Shown: positions 1 through 9,052 of the stretch, one piece after another
Layout of the letters: each line of letters opens with the position of its first letter
How positions within the stretch are numbered: the stretch's first letter is position 1
NCBI GenBank assembly: GCA_002337005.1
Contig: DDFD01000078.1
Location: 1-64,000 of the forward strand
Reading direction: 5' to 3'
Length of the DNA stretch: 64,000 bases
From: Flavobacteriales bacterium UBA1937
GTDB taxonomy: Bacteria > Bacteroidota > Bacteroidia > Flavobacteriales > Weeksellaceae
The notes under the pieces: model-generated
Database searches by the model: none
Told to the model about the DNA's origin: nothing
Seen by the model: the letters and a program-made list of their open reading frames with translations, nothing else
Position numbers and translations under genes: made by a program

Positions 1-2
1 AG

Positions 3-128
3 TCTTCAGGAAACAGAACTCCTGAGTTCTTATCTACACACCCAAGTCCAGAAACCAGAAGATCAGACATTGATAAACATCTTCCGAAAGCTTTAGAATA
101 TTATAAAGCAGCTGGAGGTAAATTGTAA
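3..128 (+). CDS. M48 family metallopeptidase, C-terminal end (partial)
   Basis: Only the last 41 codons are in the window; the 5' part lies outside. The visible residues contain the run TPEFLSTHPSPETR followed by a short helix and the end AAGGKL. The pattern P-x-F-L-S-T-H-P-S-x-x-x-R near the C-terminus is typical of LoiP/YcaL-like periplasmic or membrane-linked M48 zinc proteases, which degrade misfolded envelope proteins. The catalytic HExxH motif would lie upstream and cannot be checked here. The assignment rests on this C-terminal motif alone. Confidence 0.7.
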   Translation, partial: SSGNRTPEFLSTHPSPETRRSDIDKHLPKALEYYKAAGGKL

Positions 129-170
129 AAATTATTTTGAAAAATTAACTAGCTTTTTCAAAAAAATGAT

Positions 171-178
171 TACATTTG
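171..178 (+). promoter_or_regulatory. -7 promoter element TACATTTG
   Basis: Matches the Bacteroidota -7 consensus TAnnTTTG and lies 28 bases before the ATG of the small membrane protein. No clear TTTG -33 box is present. Confidence 0.5.
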
Positions 179-206
179 AGAAAGATAGTTTTATAAAACA
201 CTACAA

Positions 207-521
207 ATGAAAAGTTTATCAACGTTAGGGATTGTATTACTACTTTTGGCTGTCTTGCTATTTTATCTCACCACAGATTTTGATGTAGAACAGCTAAAAT
301 TATCTCACTTGATGGGGATAATGGGCGGTGTAGGTCTTGGTCTAATTATAGGAGGAATTGTAGGATATGTAAGTAAAGGTTCTTCTGTAAAAGCAGAACA
401 AAAAAGAAAAGAATTCTTGCAGTTACAAAAAGAAAAATTAGAACTAGAAAAACAGGCTGCAGAACTTGCTCAGCAACAATCGAAAGAAAACAGCACAACA
501 ACTACAGATAATAGTTTTTAA
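207..521 (+). CDS. Small two-helix membrane protein with coiled-coil tail
   Basis: Unknown function. The 104-residue product has two hydrophobic segments, about residues 5-22 and 36-55. The second is glycine-rich (MGGVGLGLIIGGIVGY). A charged K/E/Q-rich stretch at about 63-92 is predicted coiled coil, and the tail is Thr/Ser-rich. This suggests an inner-membrane protein with a cytoplasmic helical tail. It has its own TAnnTTTG promoter element and is followed at once by a strong bidirectional terminator, so it is probably monocistronic. I do not recognise the family. Confidence 0.75.
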   Translation: MKSLSTLGIVLLLLAVLLFYLTTDFDVEQLKLSHLMGIMGGVGLGLIIGGIVGYVSKGSSVKAEQKRKEFLQLQKEKLELEKQAAELAQQQSKENSTTTTDNSF

Positions 522-555
522 AATAAATGCGTCGGAAATTTCCGACGCATTTATT
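522..555. terminator. Bidirectional intrinsic terminator (perfect 17-bp inverted repeat)
   Basis: A perfect 17-bp palindrome without spacer (arm AATAAATGCGTCGGAAA) sits between two convergent genes. It is followed by T-rich sequence on the plus strand and by A-rich flanks that give a T-run on the minus strand. Confidence 0.85.
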
Positions 556-588
556 CTTTTTTGATATTTAGATTTTTACTAAAAAATT

Positions 589-1215
589 CTAGAAATTGTA
601 TCCTACCCCAAACATCAGTAAGCTTGGTCTGCTATCATATCTTACTGTGGTATTGGTATTATTGTCAATAAATTCTCTTTGGTCTTTACTAAAAGCACCT
701 TCATATCTTGCGGTTAAAACTAATTTAGATATGGTTGCTTGCGCCCCAAACTGATATCCTACAGTGAAATTTTTAGTGGCATTTTCTTTAAAATCATTCC
801 ATTGATTGTCTGTGGATAAGTTATAAGAAGCTACAGGGCCTGCATAAATTCCTAGCATTTTACCAAGAACGTTATATCCTACCAAGACTGGTAAATCTAC
901 ACGATTGTTTTTGGCTTCAATAGTAGTATTTGTTAAAGGATCTGTGAACTTGTTCTTAAATGTAGTGTAGTAAAGTTCTGGCTGTACAAAAATACCAAGT
1001 GGTGTATCTATTTTAGCAGAAACCCCAAAATTGTAACCTGCGCTATTTTTACCTTTATCATTATAAACCATAGTTGCGCCATTTTTAATACTTGTCCAAC
1101 TTGGACTATCTGACCTGTAGAGCAGATTTGCTTTAACTCCGAAATTTACTTGTGCAAAAGACATCAAAGATACTGAGACAAGAACTGTGCTAATTATTTT
1201 TTTAATCTGTTTCAT
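589..1215 (-). CDS. Outer-membrane beta-barrel protein (porin/PorT-like family)
   Basis: 208 residues with an N-terminal signal peptide (charged MKQIKKI, hydrophobic core, cleavage after SFA-Q) and then alternating aromatic and polar beta strands. It ends in VGYNF, a typical terminal-strand signature of outer-membrane barrels. It resembles the Bacteroidota outer membrane beta-barrel domain family of about 200 residues, of unknown transport role. Its start overlaps the end of mlaF by 14 bases, so it is probably the last gene of the mlaE-mlaF transcript. A role linked to lipid asymmetry maintenance is possible from context only. Confidence 0.8.
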   Translation of the reverse strand: MKQIKKIISTVLVSVSLMSFAQVNFGVKANLLYRSDSPSWTSIKNGATMVYNDKGKNSAGYNFGVSAKIDTPLGIFVQPELYYTTFKNKFTDPLTNTTIEAKNNRVDLPVLVGYNVLGKMLGIYAGPVASYNLSTDNQWNDFKENATKNFTVGYQFGAQATISKLVLTARYEGAFSKDQREFIDNNTNTTVRYDSRPSLLMFGVGYNF

Positions 1216-2014
1216 CTTCTACTTTTGTTATTATATTTTCTATACTTGTTTTATTAATTTTTATTAGATATTCTCTCAATTCCTTAAAGAGCTCTGAAGA
1301 ATAAACGAAATCTATGAGATGATTATTGTCTGAAGTGATAATAATATCTTTAGTGCCTTCCCATTCTTTGATACCGTGCCTTAGATAAACAATCTTCTCA
1401 CCTATGGTCATTACAGAGTTCATGTCGTGAGAATTAATAATGGTAGTGGTATTGTACTCTTTGGTAATCTCCGAAATTAAATCATCAATTACATTTGAGG
1501 TATAAGGGTCTAAGCCAGAATTTGGTTCATCACAAAACAAATATTTAGGATTATTTACAATGGCTCTTGCTATAGCTACCCGTTTTTGCATTCCACCAGA
1601 AATCTCGGAAGGGAATTTTTTTTCGGCCTTTTCTAGGTGCACTCTTCCCATTACTTCTCTCACGCGTTTCTTTTTTTCGGTAAAGGTAAGGTTGGTAAAC
1701 ATATCCAGAGGAAACATAATATTATCTTGAACAGTCATAGAATCAAATAAAGCGCTGCCTTGGAAAACAGTTCCTATCTCTGATCTCAGTTGTTCTTTTT
1801 CTTTTCTTCCCATTCCTACGATGTCTCTTCCGTCAAATAAAATGTGACCTTCAGATGGTTCATAAACATTTAGCAATGATTTAAGGAAAACGGTTTTTCC
1901 AGAACCTGATTGCCCAATAACCAAATTAACTTTCCCTGTTTCGAAAGTTGTAGAAATGCCCTTTAAAACTTCAGTATTATCAAAGCTTTTTCTTAAATTT
2001 TGTACTTCTATCAT
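1202..2014 (-). CDS. mlaF: Phospholipid ABC transporter ATP-binding protein MlaF
   Basis: ABC ATPase that powers inner-membrane lipid transport with MlaE. The start was chosen at the ATG sharing one base with the mlaE stop (TAATG), giving MIEVQNLRKSF; an upstream in-frame ATG lies inside mlaE and would add 20 residues that look unlike ABC proteins. In the 270-residue protein the Walker A is GQSGSGKT at about 34-41, the signature is ISGGMQKR, and Walker B is FCDEPNSGLDP. The C-terminal tail after the H-loop (NSHDM) is long, as in the MlaF/Ttg2A family. It is translationally coupled to mlaE. The MCE partner (MlaD) is not here but possibly at 16.4 kb. Confidence 0.9.
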   Translation of the reverse strand: MIEVQNLRKSFDNTEVLKGISTTFETGKVNLVIGQSGSGKTVFLKSLLNVYEPSEGHILFDGRDIVGMGRKEKEQLRSEIGTVFQGSALFDSMTVQDNIMFPLDMFTNLTFTEKKKRVREVMGRVHLEKAEKKFPSEISGGMQKRVAIARAIVNNPKYLFCDEPNSGLDPYTSNVIDDLISEITKEYNTTTIINSHDMNSVMTIGEKIVYLRHGIKEWEGTKDIIITSDNNHLIDFVYSSELFKELREYLIKINKTSIENIITKVEDETD

Positions 2015-2763
2015 TAGCTTAAGAACATTTGGGTTAAAACTAAATTGGTGATGATTACCGCTACAATGGTCCATACTACAGCTTGTGTGCTGGCTCTACC
2101 TACTTCTAGAGAGCCTCCCTTTACATTGTAACCAAAATATGCAGGGATGGTAGCAATTAAAAAAGCAAATACGGCAGTCTTAAAAAAAGCATACCAAATA
2201 AAGTGAGAAGGCATATACATCTGAATTCCTGTAATGTAGTCTGCTGCAGACCAGCTTCCGGTACCTATTCCGGCAAGATAGCCTCCCCAAATTCCAAACA
2301 CGATACTGATAGCGATAAGCAACGGATTAAAAACTACACTAGCTAATATTTTAGGAAGAATAAGCAAATTAGCAGAATTTACTCCCATAATATCTAGTGC
2401 ATCTATTTGCTCTGTAACCCTCATTGTACCTATGCTAGAGGTAATGTATGATCCTACTTTGCCTGCAAGAATTACAGAAATAATAGTAGGCGCAAATTCT
2501 AGAATTAATACCGCTTTGGTAGCATAGCCTACAAATGGCATAGGAATAGGGATACTAGAATTTTTGAAATTATTATACATTTGGATAGCGACTACTGCTC
2601 CTACAAATATGGAGGTGAATAGTACCAAACCAAATGAATTTACTCCCAAATCATTAATCTCTCTCATTAAGATTTTAGAAAAAACCTTTCTTTTTTGTGG
2701 TCTTTGTGCTACTTTTCCTAATAGCAAAAAATATTCTCCTATAGCGTTTAATAGTTTCAACAT
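2014..2763 (-). CDS. mlaE: MlaE-family lipid ABC transporter permease
   Basis: 249 residues with the MlaE/YrbE permease fold: an amphipathic N-terminal helix, then about five membrane helices. Family motifs are visible, including the conserved region FVGAVVAIQMYNNF after helix 1 and the stretch GKVGSYITSSIGTMRVTEQIDAL, which forms the EQ/coupling region contacting MlaF. It forms a dimer in the inner membrane that moves phospholipids between inner membrane and periplasmic MCE proteins. It is first in the mlaE-mlaF-barrel operon. A variant -7 element TAATTTCG lies 8 bases upstream of the ATG (minus strand, 2772-2779), implying a very short leader. Confidence 0.9.
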   Translation of the reverse strand: MLKLLNAIGEYFLLLGKVAQRPQKRKVFSKILMREINDLGVNSFGLVLFTSIFVGAVVAIQMYNNFKNSSIPIPMPFVGYATKAVLILEFAPTIISVILAGKVGSYITSSIGTMRVTEQIDALDIMGVNSANLLILPKILASVVFNPLLIAISIVFGIWGGYLAGIGTGSWSAADYITGIQMYMPSHFIWYAFFKTAVFAFLIATIPAYFGYNVKGGSLEVGRASTQAVVWTIVAVIITNLVLTQMFLS

Positions 2764-2821
2764 AATGGTGCGAAATTACAGTTTTTTGAATAAACTGTTT
2801 TTATAGAATTTTAATAAATTA

Positions 2822-4192
2822 TTAAATAGCGTTTTTATCTCCTCTTAGTAATAGGAATAGAGTCTTAAGAATAATAACCAAATCAAGGATTATACTCCAG
2901 TTTTTAATGTAAAAAGTATCCGCTAGTATTCTCTTTTTCATTTCTATTTCCATATCATCTCCATTGTCTCCTCTTAGTCCGCTTACTTGTGCTAGACCAG
3001 TAATTCCTGGTTTTACTAGATTTCTGACACTGTATCTTCCTATCTTTGGTTTGTAATAATCATCTACCAATAACATATGTGGTCTAGGTCCTACAACAGA
3101 CATATCTCCCAAAAGAACATTGATAAATTGTGGTGTTTCGTCTAAACTGGTTTTTCTAAGAAATTTCCCAAACTTAGTTATTCTGTAATCATCTTTAGAG
3201 GTTGTTTTCGTAGAAGATTCTTCGTTTTCTACCATCGTTCGAAATTTTATACATTCAAAAACTTCATCATAATGACCATATCTTTTTTGTTTAAAGAATA
3301 CTTTTCCCTTACTTGTTGATTTTATGATAATGGCAATAATAGGGAACAACCAAGAACCGATGATTACTAAGAAAACTAGAGAGAACAAAATGTCAAAAAA
3401 CCTTTTTAAAACAGAGTTTGTATAATATTCAAGCGGGAATTTGGTAGGTGTTAATAAAGGTTGCGTTTCTATGTAGCCAATATCATATTTTACAAATTCC
3501 TCTTGAATAATATTGGGAATGAGAACAACCCTTACTTTATTATACTCTGCTTCTACAAATATTTTTTCTTCTAAATTCTTTTCTAATGAATTTTCTGAGG
3601 GTAAGAACAAGGTATGAATTCCATTTTGTTTCCAAAATTTTTTTAATGGTTCTATTTCTATATTTTCATTGGGGAAATCAAAAATTTTGTAACCATAATC
3701 TTTCCTTTTAGAAAGGGTGTTTTTAAGAATTACAGAAGATGAATTTTCTGATAAAAACATCACATTTCTGTAATTAACACCAAGAGTTCTAATGTATTTT
3801 AGCAAGAAAAAAAGCTGTGATTTTACCCAAAATAAAATGATAAAAAGAGTAAATGCAATCCAGAATCTTTCGTATTTCAGAAATTCATTATTACTTACTT
3901 TTGCTAAAAGAATAATCCCGAGAAGAAAAATGAAATTATGGGTTACAATTCTCTCTATGTATAAAGTGTAAGTAAGATTTCTAGGGATGTTGTATAATTT
4001 TGTTCTTCCACTTAATAAAACCCAAAATAAACCTAATAATACTAACGAAAGAAGGTTTTCTTCATTCTGAGCTTTTGTAAAATCATAATTATTTCTTTTT
4101 AGAAAAAAGAATACAAATACGGCAGCCACAATCATAATGTCTAATATTATGACTATTGTTTTCAAATACCTAGAATATCTTAGTTGCTGCAT
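2822..4192 (-). CDS. Polyprenyl glycosylphosphotransferase (undecaprenyl-phosphate sugar-1-phosphate transferase)
   Basis: 456 residues. Four N-terminal hydrophobic helices (about 12-115), a Rossmann-like CoA-binding-type middle, then a fifth membrane segment and the C-terminal bacterial sugar transferase domain. Key motifs of the WcaJ/PglC superfamily are seen: LKRFFDILFSL at the membrane hairpin, FKQKRYG, the KFRTM motif, TSLDETPQFINVLLGDMS and VGPRP. The enzyme moves a hexose-1-phosphate onto undecaprenyl phosphate, starting a repeat unit of exopolysaccharide, capsule or O-antigen. The sugar specificity cannot be read. It stands apart from the glycosyltransferase/flippase cluster at 21-25 kb but may initiate the same polymer. 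Confidence 0.9.
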   Translation of the reverse strand: MQQLRYSRYLKTIVIILDIMIVAAVFVFFFLKRNNYDFTKAQNEENLLSLVLLGLFWVLLSGRTKLYNIPRNLTYTLYIERIVTHNFIFLLGIILLAKVSNNEFLKYERFWIAFTLFIILFWVKSQLFFLLKYIRTLGVNYRNVMFLSENSSSVILKNTLSKRKDYGYKIFDFPNENIEIEPLKKFWKQNGIHTLFLPSENSLEKNLEEKIFVEAEYNKVRVVLIPNIIQEEFVKYDIGYIETQPLLTPTKFPLEYYTNSVLKRFFDILFSLVFLVIIGSWLFPIIAIIIKSTSKGKVFFKQKRYGHYDEVFECIKFRTMVENEESSTKTTSKDDYRITKFGKFLRKTSLDETPQFINVLLGDMSVVGPRPHMLLVDDYYKPKIGRYSVRNLVKPGITGLAQVSGLRGDNGDDMEIEMKKRILADTFYIKNWSIILDLVIILKTLFLLLRGDKNAI

Positions 4193-4216
4193 GTATTTCT
4201 AATAAAAAAAACTAAT

Positions 4217-4846
4217 TTAAGGAATATTTAGATATTTATGAGTTTGTACCGAAGCTTGCCATTTTGGATTTGCCAAAATAAAATCGGTGATTTTCGGGTA
4301 CATTTCATTTCTTTTGCTCCATTCACTTTGCATATAGAGTTTGCAATTTTCAGAAACTTTTGTTGCCTGTTCTTCAGCAAAGGTAAAGTCATGATTGTTG
4401 AATATAATGACTTTCAGTTCATTAGCAACCTTGTAGATTTCTTCCGTAGGTAATCCTGTCTTTTTGGGAGATAGTGTGATCCAATCCAAAATTCCACTCA
4501 TTTCATATGCTCCTGAGGTTTCTATATGTATAGTACATCCTAATTCTTTTAATTTTTGGGTTAGAATTCCTAAGTTCCACATTAATGGCTCACCACCTGT
4601 TAAAACGATGGTTTTGCAATAACTGGCAGCAATTTCTGCAATTTCTTCTGAATTCATTAACGGATGAAGATTCGGATCCCAACTTTCCTTCACATCACAC
4701 CAATGGCAGCCCACATCACAACCTCCTAGTCTGATGAAATAAGCCGCTTTTCCAGTGTGAGCTCCTTCTCCTTGTAAAGTGTAAAAATGCTCCATCACGG
4801 GGAGCATTTTTCCTTCTTTTAATAATATTTCTTGTGTTAAATTCAT
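4217..4846 (-). CDS. queE: 7-carboxy-7-deazaguanine synthase QueE
   Basis: 209-residue radical-SAM enzyme of queuosine biosynthesis, which contracts 6-carboxytetrahydropterin to 7-carboxy-7-deazaguanine. The 4Fe-4S motif CDVGCHWC is present in the CxxxCxxC form used by radical SAM proteins, preceded by the QueE start FYTLQGEGAHTGKAAYFIRLGG. TGGEPLM is the SAM-binding GGE motif. The length suits the compact Bacteroidota QueE. Other queuosine genes are not in the window. The bases just upstream (4852-4899) contain short imperfect duplications. Confidence 0.93.
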   Translation of the reverse strand: MNLTQEILLKEGKMLPVMEHFYTLQGEGAHTGKAAYFIRLGGCDVGCHWCDVKESWDPNLHPLMNSEEIAEIAASYCKTIVLTGGEPLMWNLGILTQKLKELGCTIHIETSGAYEMSGILDWITLSPKKTGLPTEEIYKVANELKVIIFNNHDFTFAEEQATKVSENCKLYMQSEWSKRNEMYPKITDFILANPKWQASVQTHKYLNIP

Positions 4847-4900
4847 TTTTTCGAGTTCCGAGTTCCGAGATTTAATAATTTACCTATCTCGCATCTCGAC

Positions 4901-5785
4901 TTAATCTTTATAAATTGTATGTTTATAAGCTAAAAGTGTATTTTTCATTAGCATTGCTCTAGTCATTGGTCCTACTCCTCCTGGAACTGGGGTAATCCAA
5001 CTTGCTTTTTCTGCACAACTGTCAAAATCTACATCTCCTGCCAAATGATATCCTTTTTCGGTATTATCTTCTACTCTTGTAATTCCTACGTCTATTACTA
5101 CTGCCCCTTCTTTTATCATTTCTCCTTTTAAAAAATGAGGATCACCAAGAGCAGTAATCACAATGTCTGCGTTCTTTGTAAAATCCTCAATATGAGGGGT
5201 GTAACTATGCGTGAGCGTAACTGTAGAGTTTCCAGGGAAATCTTTTCTTCCCATCAAAATAGACATTGGTCTTCCTACAATTCTACTTCTGCCGATGATT
5301 ACACAATGTTTTCCTTTGGTTTCCAGATTATATCTTTCCAAAAGCGTTAATATTCCAAACGGAGTTGCGGGCAAAAATGTATCCATTTCTAATGCCATTC
5401 TTCCAAAATTTTCTGGGTGAAAACCATCTACATCTTTTCTAGGATTAATTGCCATAATAATTTTCTCCTGATCCATTTGCTTAGGAAGCGGAAGTTGTAC
5501 AATGAAACCATCTACATTAGGATCATTGTTTAGTTCCTCTATTTTTTCCAGAATTTCTGCTTCAGAAGCAGTACTTGGAAATTTGTAAAGAGAAGATTCA
5601 AAACCTACTTCTGCGCAATCTTTCACTTTGCTGTTTACGTAAGCTTTACTTGCGCCATTGTTTCCTACCAAAATTGCCGAAAGATGCGGAATTCTTTTAT
5701 CAGAAGCTTTTATTTTATCAACTTCGGCTTTTATTTCCTGCTTTATTTCGTTAGAAATTTTCAGTCCGTCTAAGATTTGAGCCAT
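4901..5785 (-). CDS. folD: Bifunctional methylenetetrahydrofolate dehydrogenase/cyclohydrolase FolD
   Basis: 294 residues, normal for FolD. It converts 5,10-methylene-THF to methenyl-THF (NADP-linked) and then to 10-formyl-THF, feeding purine and formyl-Met synthesis. Visible signatures are YVNSKVKDC, with the catalytic Lys of the cyclohydrolase, QLPLPKQMD, DVDGFHP, the NADP-binding segment IIGRSRIVGRPMSILM, and PVPGGVGPMTRAML near the end. It lies downstream of pgi on the same strand but has its own -7 element overlapping the pgi stop codon. Confidence 0.96.
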   Translation of the reverse strand: MAQILDGLKISNEIKQEIKAEVDKIKASDKRIPHLSAILVGNNGASKAYVNSKVKDCAEVGFESSLYKFPSTASEAEILEKIEELNNDPNVDGFIVQLPLPKQMDQEKIIMAINPRKDVDGFHPENFGRMALEMDTFLPATPFGILTLLERYNLETKGKHCVIIGRSRIVGRPMSILMGRKDFPGNSTVTLTHSYTPHIEDFTKNADIVITALGDPHFLKGEMIKEGAVVIDVGITRVEDNTEKGYHLAGDVDFDSCAEKASWITPVPGGVGPMTRAMLMKNTLLAYKHTIYKD

Positions 5786-5814
5786 TTTTACTTTTTATTT
5801 TTAGATTTATTTTT

Positions 5815-5822
5815 CAAATTTA
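5815..5822 (-). promoter_or_regulatory. -7 element TAAATTTG for folD
   Basis: Minus-strand TAnnTTTG match that overlaps the pgi stop codon. It predicts a leader of about 25 bases before the folD ATG. Confidence 0.5.
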
Positions 5823-7460
5823 CTTATTTTCTTTAAAGTAATTAATCAAACCATTAGTAGAAGAATCGTGCGAGCTTACTTTTTCATTATCAGTAAGTTC
5901 TGGAAGTATTTTTCCTGCCAAAACTTTTCCTAATTCTACCCCAAATTGATCAAAACTAAAGATATTCCAAATTACACCTTGTACAAAAATTTTGTGTTCG
6001 TATAATGCAATGAGTTGTCCTAATGAAAATGGAGTTAGTTCATTGATAAAGAATGAATTAGTAGGGGTGTTTCCCATGAAGGTTTTAAATCTTACTAATT
6101 TTTCTATTTCTTCTTCAGATTTTCCTTCTTTTACCAATTCTGCTTTGGCTTCCTCCTCTGTTTTTCCAAAAGCTAAAGCTTCAGTTTGAGCAAAGAAATT
6201 GGCTAATAATTTTGGTTGATGGTCAGATACTTGGTTGCAAGATTTCACATAAGCGATAAAATCCGCAGGAATTAATTCTGTTCCTTGGTGAATTAATTGG
6301 TAAAAAGCGTGTTGACCGTTAGTTCCTGGTTCTCCCCAAATTATTGGGCCTGTTTCGTAACCTACAAATTCGCCATTTCTGTCCACAGACTTTCCGTTAG
6401 ATTCCATATCTCCTTGTTGAAGATAAGCTGCAAATCTGTCTAAATATTGAGAATAAGGTAAAATAGCATAAGAACTAGCATCAAAGAAATTTCTGTACCA
6501 AATTCCCAAAAGACCCATTAAAACAGGAACGTTTTCTTTGAAATCTGCGGTTTGGAAGTGAACATCAGTTTCGTGAGCTCCTTTCAGTAGATTTTCAAAA
6601 TTATCATAGCCAACTGCGAGAACAATACTCAAACCAATGGCGCTCCAAAGTGAATATCTTCCGCCAACCCAATCCCAAAACTCGAACGCATTTTTTTCTG
6701 CAATTCCGAACGCTTTAACAGCTTGAATGTTAGTAGATAAAGCTACGAAATGCTTCGCTACATCTTCTTCTTTTCCAGCTTTTAAGAACCAATCTTTTGC
6801 AGAGTTAGCATTTGTCATGGTTTCTTGAGTTGTAAAAGTTTTAGAAGCAACGATAAAAAGTGTAGTTTCTGGATTTAATTTTTTCACCACTTCGGCGATA
6901 TGATTTCCATCTACATTAGAAACGAAATGTACATTTAATCTGGTTTTAAAATGCTTAAGTGCCGAAACTACCATTACAGGTCCTAAATCTGAACCTCCAA
7001 TCCCGATGTTTACCACATCTGTAATTTCCTTTCCGCTGAAACCTTTGTGTTCTCCTGAAATTACTTTTTCAGAAAAAGCTTTCATTTGGTGAAGCACTTT
7101 TTTGATGGCAGGTTTTATATTTTCTCCGTCCACCAGAATTTCTTTGTCAGAAAAATCCCTCAAAGCAGTGTGTAGAACGGCTCTTTTTTCGGTTTCATTA
7201 ATTTTTTCTCCAGAAAACATAGCATTGATTGCAGCTTTCAGTTGCGTTTCTTCTGCCAATTGAAGCAATAAATCAAAAGTTTTTTGATCGATTAAATTTT
7301 TAGAAAAATCAAATAAATAATTTTCTCTTTTTACCGAAAACTGATTGAAACGTTCTGGATTGTATTGAAATAGCGTTCTTAATTCAAAATCGTTGTTGGC
7401 GAAATGCTCGTTTAACGCTTTCCAAGCATTGGTATTTTCTGGGTTTATTTTTGGTAACAT
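5820..7460 (-). CDS. pgi: Glucose-6-phosphate isomerase
   Basis: 546 residues, close to the usual 550. It interconverts glucose-6-phosphate and fructose-6-phosphate in the cytoplasm, linking glycolysis/gluconeogenesis with the pentose-phosphate operon found at 45.8-49.5 kb. Seen: the sugar-phosphate SIS-fold motif IGIGGSDLGPVMV, SKTFTTQETM, the PGI signature GEPGTNGQHAFYQLIHQG, and the C-terminal SHDSSTNGLINYFK. The ATG is preceded by a TAAATTTG promoter element 68 bases upstream. Confidence 0.96.
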   Translation of the reverse strand: MLPKINPENTNAWKALNEHFANNDFELRTLFQYNPERFNQFSVKRENYLFDFSKNLIDQKTFDLLLQLAEETQLKAAINAMFSGEKINETEKRAVLHTALRDFSDKEILVDGENIKPAIKKVLHQMKAFSEKVISGEHKGFSGKEITDVVNIGIGGSDLGPVMVVSALKHFKTRLNVHFVSNVDGNHIAEVVKKLNPETTLFIVASKTFTTQETMTNANSAKDWFLKAGKEEDVAKHFVALSTNIQAVKAFGIAEKNAFEFWDWVGGRYSLWSAIGLSIVLAVGYDNFENLLKGAHETDVHFQTADFKENVPVLMGLLGIWYRNFFDASSYAILPYSQYLDRFAAYLQQGDMESNGKSVDRNGEFVGYETGPIIWGEPGTNGQHAFYQLIHQGTELIPADFIAYVKSCNQVSDHQPKLLANFFAQTEALAFGKTEEEAKAELVKEGKSEEEIEKLVRFKTFMGNTPTNSFFINELTPFSLGQLIALYEHKIFVQGVIWNIFSFDQFGVELGKVLAGKILPELTDNEKVSSHDSSTNGLINYFKENK

Positions 7461-7527
7461 AATTTTAGATTTTTAAAAAGTTTTACATTAAATTCAACTT
7501 CATTTCATCGAATCTTTTTTACGATTG

Positions 7528-7535
7528 CAAATTTA
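7528..7535 (-). promoter_or_regulatory. -7 element TAAATTTG for pgi
   Basis: Minus-strand TAnnTTTG match in the pgi upstream region, predicting a leader of roughly 60 bases. Confidence 0.45.
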
Positions 7536-7615
7536 CGGAAAAATGAATGGATAGAAAACTTTGTGAGAATGATTTAAATTACTAATTTTAAAAATGTAAT
7601 TTTTAGTTAACAAAG

Positions 7616-9046
7616 ATGCTTTCCAGAAGAAAATTTATTAAGCAATCTAGCCTTGGATTGGGCTTTGCAATGATGCCTACTACTTTCAATTTTTTTGAAT
7701 TGAATGATTATGTTTCCCAAAGACCAGAACTTTCCAAGAGGAAATTTGTTTCGACTGCGGTAGAAAATACCATTAAAAAAGTCAAAAAATCTATTGCAGA
7801 CGAAGAATTGGCGTGGATTTTTGAGAATTGTTTTCCCAATACTTTAGATACCACCGTTCATTATTATCAAAAAAATGGAAAACCTTATACGTATGTCATT
7901 ACAGGCGATATAGATGCAATGTGGTTGCGAGATTCTTCGGCGCAAGTTTTTCCGTATTTGAGTTTGGTAAAAGATGATGAAAAACTCAAAAATCTATTAA
8001 AAGGCGTGATTAATAAGCAAATAGAATTTGTTTTATTAGATCCTTATGCTAATGCTTTTTATGATGATGATCAAAAAGTTAGCGAATGGAAAAACGATTA
8101 CACCGAAATGAAACCAGGTGTTCACGAAAGAAAATGGGAGGTAGATTCTCTGTGTTATGTGATGAGATTGTCTTACCATTATTGGAAAACAACTGGCGAT
8201 GCTTCAATTTTCGATGAAAATTGGAAAAACGCCATGATCTTAATTCTAAAAACCTTCCGAGAACAACAAAGAAAAGAAAATAAGGGGCCTTATAAATTTC
8301 AAAGAGGCAACGGAAATCCGCTTGATACACAATTTGGTGGTGGTTACGGAAATCCTACTCATAAAAATGGACTGATTCATTCGATGTTTCGTCCGTCTGA
8401 CGATGCTACTTTTTATCCGTTTCTAATTTCGTCTAATATGTTTGCTGTGGTTTCTTTAAGGCAGATTTCTGAAATTTTCGCAATTCAATTTTCAAGTTTA
8501 AATATTGATAATCAATTTGTTGCTTTGGCTAATGAAGTAGATGAAGCGATTAAGAGTTATGCCGTTTTCGAACGAAAAGAATTTGGAAAAATCTACGCTT
8601 TAGAAATTGATGGTTTCGGAAATGCACTTTTTATGGACGATGCTAATGTTCCTAATTTGCTCTCGATTCCGTATTTAGGTTATGCAGATTATCACAACGA
8701 AATTTATAAAAACACCCGAAAATTTTCCTTAAGCACAGCAAATCCTTGGTTCAATGAAGGAAAATTTGCAAAAGGAATTGGCGGACCTCACGTTGGCGAA
8801 AATAAAATTTGGCCACTTGGTTTGATTATGCAAGCTTTGACAACTGATGATGATGAAGAAATTTTCTATTGCCTAAAAACCTTGAAAAACACACACGCTG
8901 GAACTGGTTTTATCCACGAATCTTTTGATGTAAACAATCCCAAAGATTTTTCCAGAAGTTGGTTTGCTTGGGCTAATACGCTTTTCGGGGAGTTGATTTT
9001 GCATTTGTATGAAAAGAAACCAGAGATTTTAAAAAGGAAGTTTTGA
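7616..9046 (+). CDS. Glycoside hydrolase family 125 (metal-independent alpha-mannosidase)
   Basis: 476 residues. The N-terminus SRRKFIKQSS followed by a hydrophobic stretch fits a twin-arginine export signal, so the enzyme probably folds before export. The rest matches GH125 exo-alpha-1,6-mannosidases: TGDIDAMWLRDSSAQVFPY near residue 98, the REWEVDSLCYVMRL-like segment (here KWEVDSLCYVMRL), FRPSDDA, PYLGY, and GTGFIHESFDV near the end, where the catalytic acid/base lies. The substrate is likely alpha-mannosides from host or yeast-type glycans. It is flanked by unrelated genes, not a full polysaccharide utilisation locus. Confidence 0.88.
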   Translation: MLSRRKFIKQSSLGLGFAMMPTTFNFFELNDYVSQRPELSKRKFVSTAVENTIKKVKKSIADEELAWIFENCFPNTLDTTVHYYQKNGKPYTYVITGDIDAMWLRDSSAQVFPYLSLVKDDEKLKNLLKGVINKQIEFVLLDPYANAFYDDDQKVSEWKNDYTEMKPGVHERKWEVDSLCYVMRLSYHYWKTTGDASIFDENWKNAMILILKTFREQQRKENKGPYKFQRGNGNPLDTQFGGGYGNPTHKNGLIHSMFRPSDDATFYPFLISSNMFAVVSLRQISEIFAIQFSSLNIDNQFVALANEVDEAIKSYAVFERKEFGKIYALEIDGFGNALFMDDANVPNLLSIPYLGYADYHNEIYKNTRKFSLSTANPWFNEGKFAKGIGGPHVGENKIWPLGLIMQALTTDDDEEIFYCLKTLKNTHAGTGFIHESFDVNNPKDFSRSWFAWANTLFGELILHLYEKKPEILKRKF

Positions 9047-9052
9047 TTTTTT

